From Dirofilaria immitis (lineage: Eukaryota > Nematoda > Chromadorea > Rhabditida > Onchocercidae), in assembly GCA_024305405.1 (NCBI GenBank), contig JAKNDB010000098.1, positions 310,001 to 374,000 of the forward strand: DNA of 64,000 nucleotides, in the 5' to 3' direction. Of the stretch, positions 61,101 through 64,000 are shown one piece after another. The notes below the pieces were generated by a model, which saw nothing but the letters and a program-made list of their open reading frames with translations, had not been told where the DNA came from and ran no database searches. The translations under genes and the position numbers were made by a program. Each line of letters opens with the position of its first letter. The stretch's first letter is position 1.

Positions 61101-62726
61101 TCATTAGGATTCACTGGTGTAACCTGTGATCAGCCTTGTCCAGATGGCAAATATGGACCGAATTGTACGTTAGACTGCGAATGTTACGGTAATGCTAAAT
61201 GTGATCCTATACAAGGTTGCTGCGATTGCCCATCAGGCCGTTATGGTACTCGTTGTCAATATAGTACGTCTTTGCATGCATTCTTTTTCATTAAATTGAT
61301 ATTGGTCATCTGAAATACAATAAATGAACGCTTCATCAAGTTTTAAATAAAATCCAAAATTGTGATGGGCAACAATAGAAGACAATAGAAGATTTCAAAA
61401 ATGCTCTTTGATTTGAATTAGTTGGATAATTGGAATATTATGATGAATTTTTGGATTCAGGCAACAATAGTTTTGTAATTGGAATAATATGTTAGGTTAC
61501 TAGAGGTAGATAATTTAATCTTTAAACTAGTATTTCCAGATTTTGGGAAAGAAAATGCTCTTAATCGATTAATAACTGTTTTGTAAATTCGTCAAAAATT
61601 TATAGCATGTCCACCTGGTTTCTATGGTTGGTATTGTAGTCAAAGTTGTGACTGTCAAAATGGTGCAACATGCGACCCTGATGATGGTCAATGTCGATGC
61701 CGTTCAGGATACTTTGGCAAACAGGTATTATTAACAGTCTATATTTGTTGCAATTTCTTAGTCTCTCTTGGCCAAGTTTTTAAGATTTTTGAAATTAAAA
61801 GACTAATCGAAAGAGGATGGCTACTACAGTCAGATAAATAAAAAGTGTTAGAAATATGGTGAAGTATACATACAATATTGTATTGAATATTTTGTCCCTT
61901 TCCATTTCGCGACATAAATGACATTAATTTAGGATACAATTGAAACAATCGTTTTTAATTTTATTAATGCAAATTATTTAGTGTGAACGTGTCTGTGCCA
62001 ATAATACTTACGGTCCACATTGCCAATTATTTTGCGATTGTGGTGAATTTCAATGTGACCCAGAAACTGGAAAATGTGATTGTCCTTTAGGATTGCATGG
62101 TGCTAAATGTAAGCAAGGTATGCTTGCTTGAAAAATTACAATACAAAGTTTTTCTGATTCTAAAGATAAGTCTTAGCGATTTCAAACCTAGACTGAAGAG
62201 CTAACACAATCTGACTTATGTAGATAGCTCAAGGAAGACTATTGACAGAATATATTTTTAGTTACGCTATGCAAGGAAAACCTGTTTTAACCTGTTTTGT
62301 GTAAAGTTATCTCTACATTGTATACCATACTGTAACATAAATGGAATTAAATCTAAACCTTTTACCTTTTCAAGACGGTATCTGAAGATTAATTTTTATT
62401 ATGTAGCATGTCGACCGGGACGTTACGGGAAAAATTGCGAATACCGATGTGAATGTTACAACGGTGCGATATGTGACCGGATCACCGGTCGGTGTATTTG
62501 TGCTCCAGGTTATCTTGGTGCAACTTGTCAGCAAGAACAATTTGGTATAAATTTTTAATGCATATAGTTTTTATAAATTTATATTAAAAACTTCAAAGAG
62601 ATTTTTGATACTAAATTTTAAATTTCTTACCCATAGAGGATCGAATTTTCCTTCTAATTTTTAGATATCGAAAGTGTTGCAAAGCGTGGCGATCTTCCAG
62701 AATATGATTTCCGCAAGAGGCGATAG
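40314..62726 (+). CDS. MEGF6-like secreted EMI/EGF-repeat protein (34 exons, about 1,599 residues)
   Basis: Secreted or matrix protein of the MEGF6 type. Exon starts: 40314, 46204, 47758, 48340, 48751, 49121, 50267, 51320, 51608, 52230, 52468, 52754, 53000, 53476, 54777, 54986, 55369, 55717, 56159, 56726, 57406, 58002, 58284, 58760, 58968, 59395, 59636, 59989, 60550, 61097, 61606, 61982, 62407, 62665. Every junction is phase-consistent and most are phase 1. Residues 1-20 are a signal peptide ([16 protein letters not shown]). About 39-121 is an EMI domain ([16 protein letters not shown], then [18 protein letters not shown]). About 122-531 holds ten EGF domains, several calcium-binding type (DINEC, DVNEC, DIDEC). 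About 532-1579 is a run of laminin-type EGF repeats (for example [20 protein letters not shown]). The tail 1580-1599 contains RGD and ends FRKRR. No transmembrane helix is in this form. Exons 57406..57662 and 58002..58189 each lack one base. AATAAA at 62901 is a likely polyadenylation signal. Confidence 0.93.
43193..43240. repeat. Short tandem duplication in MEGF6-like intron 1
   Basis: Two near-identical copies of about 24 bp, each containing ATCATCCATTAAATAAG; the second copy has one extra A. Confidence 0.8.
46057..46131. repeat. AAT trinucleotide microsatellite, about 25 units
   Basis: Uninterrupted AAT/ATA repeats of about 75 bp ending about 70 bp before the acceptor of MEGF6-like exon 2. 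Length differences between individuals are likely. Confidence 0.95.
48007..48098. repeat. 46-bp tandem duplication, two diverged copies
   Basis: Copies at 48007-48052 and 48053-48098, each beginning TCTTGATATATCAGT and ending GAACATAG, with several substitutions. It lies in an intron of the MEGF6-like gene. Confidence 0.85.
49581..49616. repeat. GA-rich microsatellite
   Basis: Mostly GA dinucleotides with a few GG interruptions, in an intron of the MEGF6-like gene. Confidence 0.9.
50512..50679 (+). CDS. Possible alternative terminal exon of the MEGF6-like gene (unused in the main model)
   Basis: After a GAATTTGCAG acceptor-like site, a 56-codon frame is open in the phase left by exon 50267..50392 and ends in TGA. 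It encodes a low-complexity, non-Cys tail ([20 protein letters not shown]). If used it would give a short secreted form with a signal peptide, the EMI domain and four EGF domains. Openness and phase match are the only support. Confidence 0.2.
   Translation, partial: EICLEAKKSTEIQNLEAIKNMNQKFSVESFQSQSSQILAILFLSEIYKTKDSPDN
53732..53901 (+). CDS. Candidate alternative terminal exon encoding a transmembrane anchor
   Basis: A strong TTTATTTCAG acceptor ends at 53731. Read in phase 1, exactly the phase left by the last calcium-type EGF exon (53476..53598), the frame gives a Ser/basic stalk ([15 protein letters not shown]), an N-glycosylation-type NFT, then [20 protein letters not shown], and stops at TGA 53899. 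The isoform would be about 587 residues: signal peptide, EMI domain, ten EGF domains and a membrane anchor. The main model skips this exon and goes to 54777. An alternative is the signal-anchor N-terminus of a nested type II membrane protein starting at ATG 53803. Confidence 0.4.
54093..54357 (+). CDS. Unrecognised 88-codon open exon; possible cytoplasmic tail
   Basis: Follows a GGATAAATTCAG acceptor and is open to TAA at 54357. It reads like real protein: [20 protein letters not shown], then a Gln-rich helix [20 protein letters not shown], then [20 protein letters not shown]. Its entry phase (2) does not fit the EGF exon before it. It does fit a cut inside the transmembrane exon at 53888 (AC|GTTATT, a weak donor), which would replace that exon's last residues with a tail of about 90 residues. 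The IRCMFVVG piece loosely recalls family 31 galactosyltransferases, but the rest does not. No firm family. Confidence 0.35.
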
Positions 62727-64000
62727 TGACGTTTTTTTTTTCATGTAATTTAGGACTACATATCTTGTACAATTATCAAATTGTTTCATTGAATATTATA
62801 AGTAGTATTATGAGTATTATGATTTTCTCATTAAAAAGTTTGATTAACGACTTGGAAATGTTCTAAATTTATGAAATATTTGAAGTGTAATTATGCGCCG
62901 AATAAATTTTGAAGTTATCATATTGTAATAACAAAGAAAAAGGTACAGATAATATATATCATTTGGCACCATTTGCCGTTATTTCTTGAGAAAATTCATT
63001 CCCTAACGTCTCATTCTAATATCATAGTCACTCTATAATAACAGATGCCGAATTCTAATGTTTTTATATGAAATTTAAAAAAATATAAAATTTTTATTTC
63101 TTCATTTTTTCTTCATTATTGCATCTAAGAAACTTTTGAAGGAAAACTGAGCCAATCATGTTTTCTTCTTATTATCTATACCATTTTGATGGCATGAAAA
63201 TGTTTAGTTCAACAATCTTCTTATCACTTGGATTCTGATGATTCCAGAATTATGGTTTAGATACTCAATGCATTTCGGAATATACATCCTTATTTAGATG
63301 CAATGATAAAGATTGTTTAGTATAGTAAAGAAGTCATTCTTCATTTCAATATTCAGTTTAATTAAAAACCCAAGCATTCAATAGGATATCGGAAAAACTT
63401 TGACTTACTGGAAATAGCTGTTTATAATCAAACAGATTTATGTGACTTTGCTACTGCTCTCAAAGATGATAATGAAATATTTAGAATTGCTAATTTTAAT
63501 ATGAATTAACGGGAGGGAGATGCGAAATTGATGAACTCTACTTCTATATAATTAATTCCATCAAAGAAAATAATAACACTTTTAAATTAATTGGAATATT
63601 TACTATCACTTCATCATAAATTGGATACCCTAGTAATTTTAAAAGGTAAAAGCTATTAAAATTTCTTCCAAATTTTAAATTTAATAAGCTATAAACAAAA
63701 ATGTTTTTGCAGGTGTATAAAAGTGTCCTTGATATGTATGCCTTCGAGGAGATTACGGAATTCAGCTACCATTTGCTAAAAACGAAATCTTGATATAGCG
63801 ATTTAAGTAAATATTCTAGTTCAAAACATTTTTCTCACTTCTCTTATCTGATCGAAACATTATTCATTTTTGCTGTTTTTCAATTAGAATGTTATAAATT
63901 TTTTCATTTTCCATTCTGTAATAATTTGCAGAAGCAAAAATTTGTTCGTTTTAAGCTAATCATTATATATATATATATCAATTAAATTTATTTGCAAGTA
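62727..64000. other. 3' region of the MEGF6-like gene, no further gene seen
   Basis: About 1.3 kb of AT-rich sequence with a TA tract near 63966-63978. No coding frame or splice pattern is evident up to the window end. Confidence 0.5.

Overview
AT-rich animal DNA with dense short introns, TTTCAG-type acceptors and acceptor-like sites a few bases before several first ATGs (candidate spliced-leader sites). Protein similarity, recalled and not searched, points to a nematode. A spirurid or filarial worm is my best guess, but that is inference. No prokaryotic, viral or transposon genes were seen.

Layout. 1-1481 (-): 5' part of a TRIC cation-channel gene, running off the window. 4532-5830 (-): BAR-like coiled-coil gene with an unresolved 3' end. 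7099-13111 (+): TGS1 trimethylguanosine synthase, 11 exons. 17315-17829 (-): small unrecognised gene. 18860-21560 (-): proteasomal ATPase Rpt4, 8 exons. 24308-28072 (-): TFIIIC subunit GTF3C5, 11 exons. 28746-30289 (+): glucosamine-6-phosphate N-acetyltransferase. 31309-32004 (+): unrecognised 89-residue protein, 38 bp ahead of myrlysin/BORCS5 (32043-33612, +). 34466-36275 (+): WASH complex subunit CCDC53/WASHC3. 40314-62726 (+): a 34-exon MEGF6-like gene (signal peptide, EMI domain, 10 EGF domains, then a long run of laminin-type EGF repeats and a short RGD-containing tail). Most of the rest is AT-rich non-coding sequence with microsatellites and small tandem duplications.

The neighbours do not form one pathway. 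TGS1 acts on snRNA and trans-spliced caps, GTF3C5 in Pol III transcription, Rpt4 in protein turnover. BORCS5 and WASHC3 are both endolysosomal and lie next to each other.

Two things stand out. First, eight exons in five genes (plus one weaker case) need one or two extra bases, mostly in short homopolymers, to agree with both the homologous reading and the flanking splice phases. This looks like systematic undercalling in the assembly. Second, the MEGF6-like gene has an unused phase-compatible exon encoding a transmembrane helix exactly where its two EGF classes meet, with another open exon after it. It may therefore make a membrane-anchored form as well as the long secreted one.
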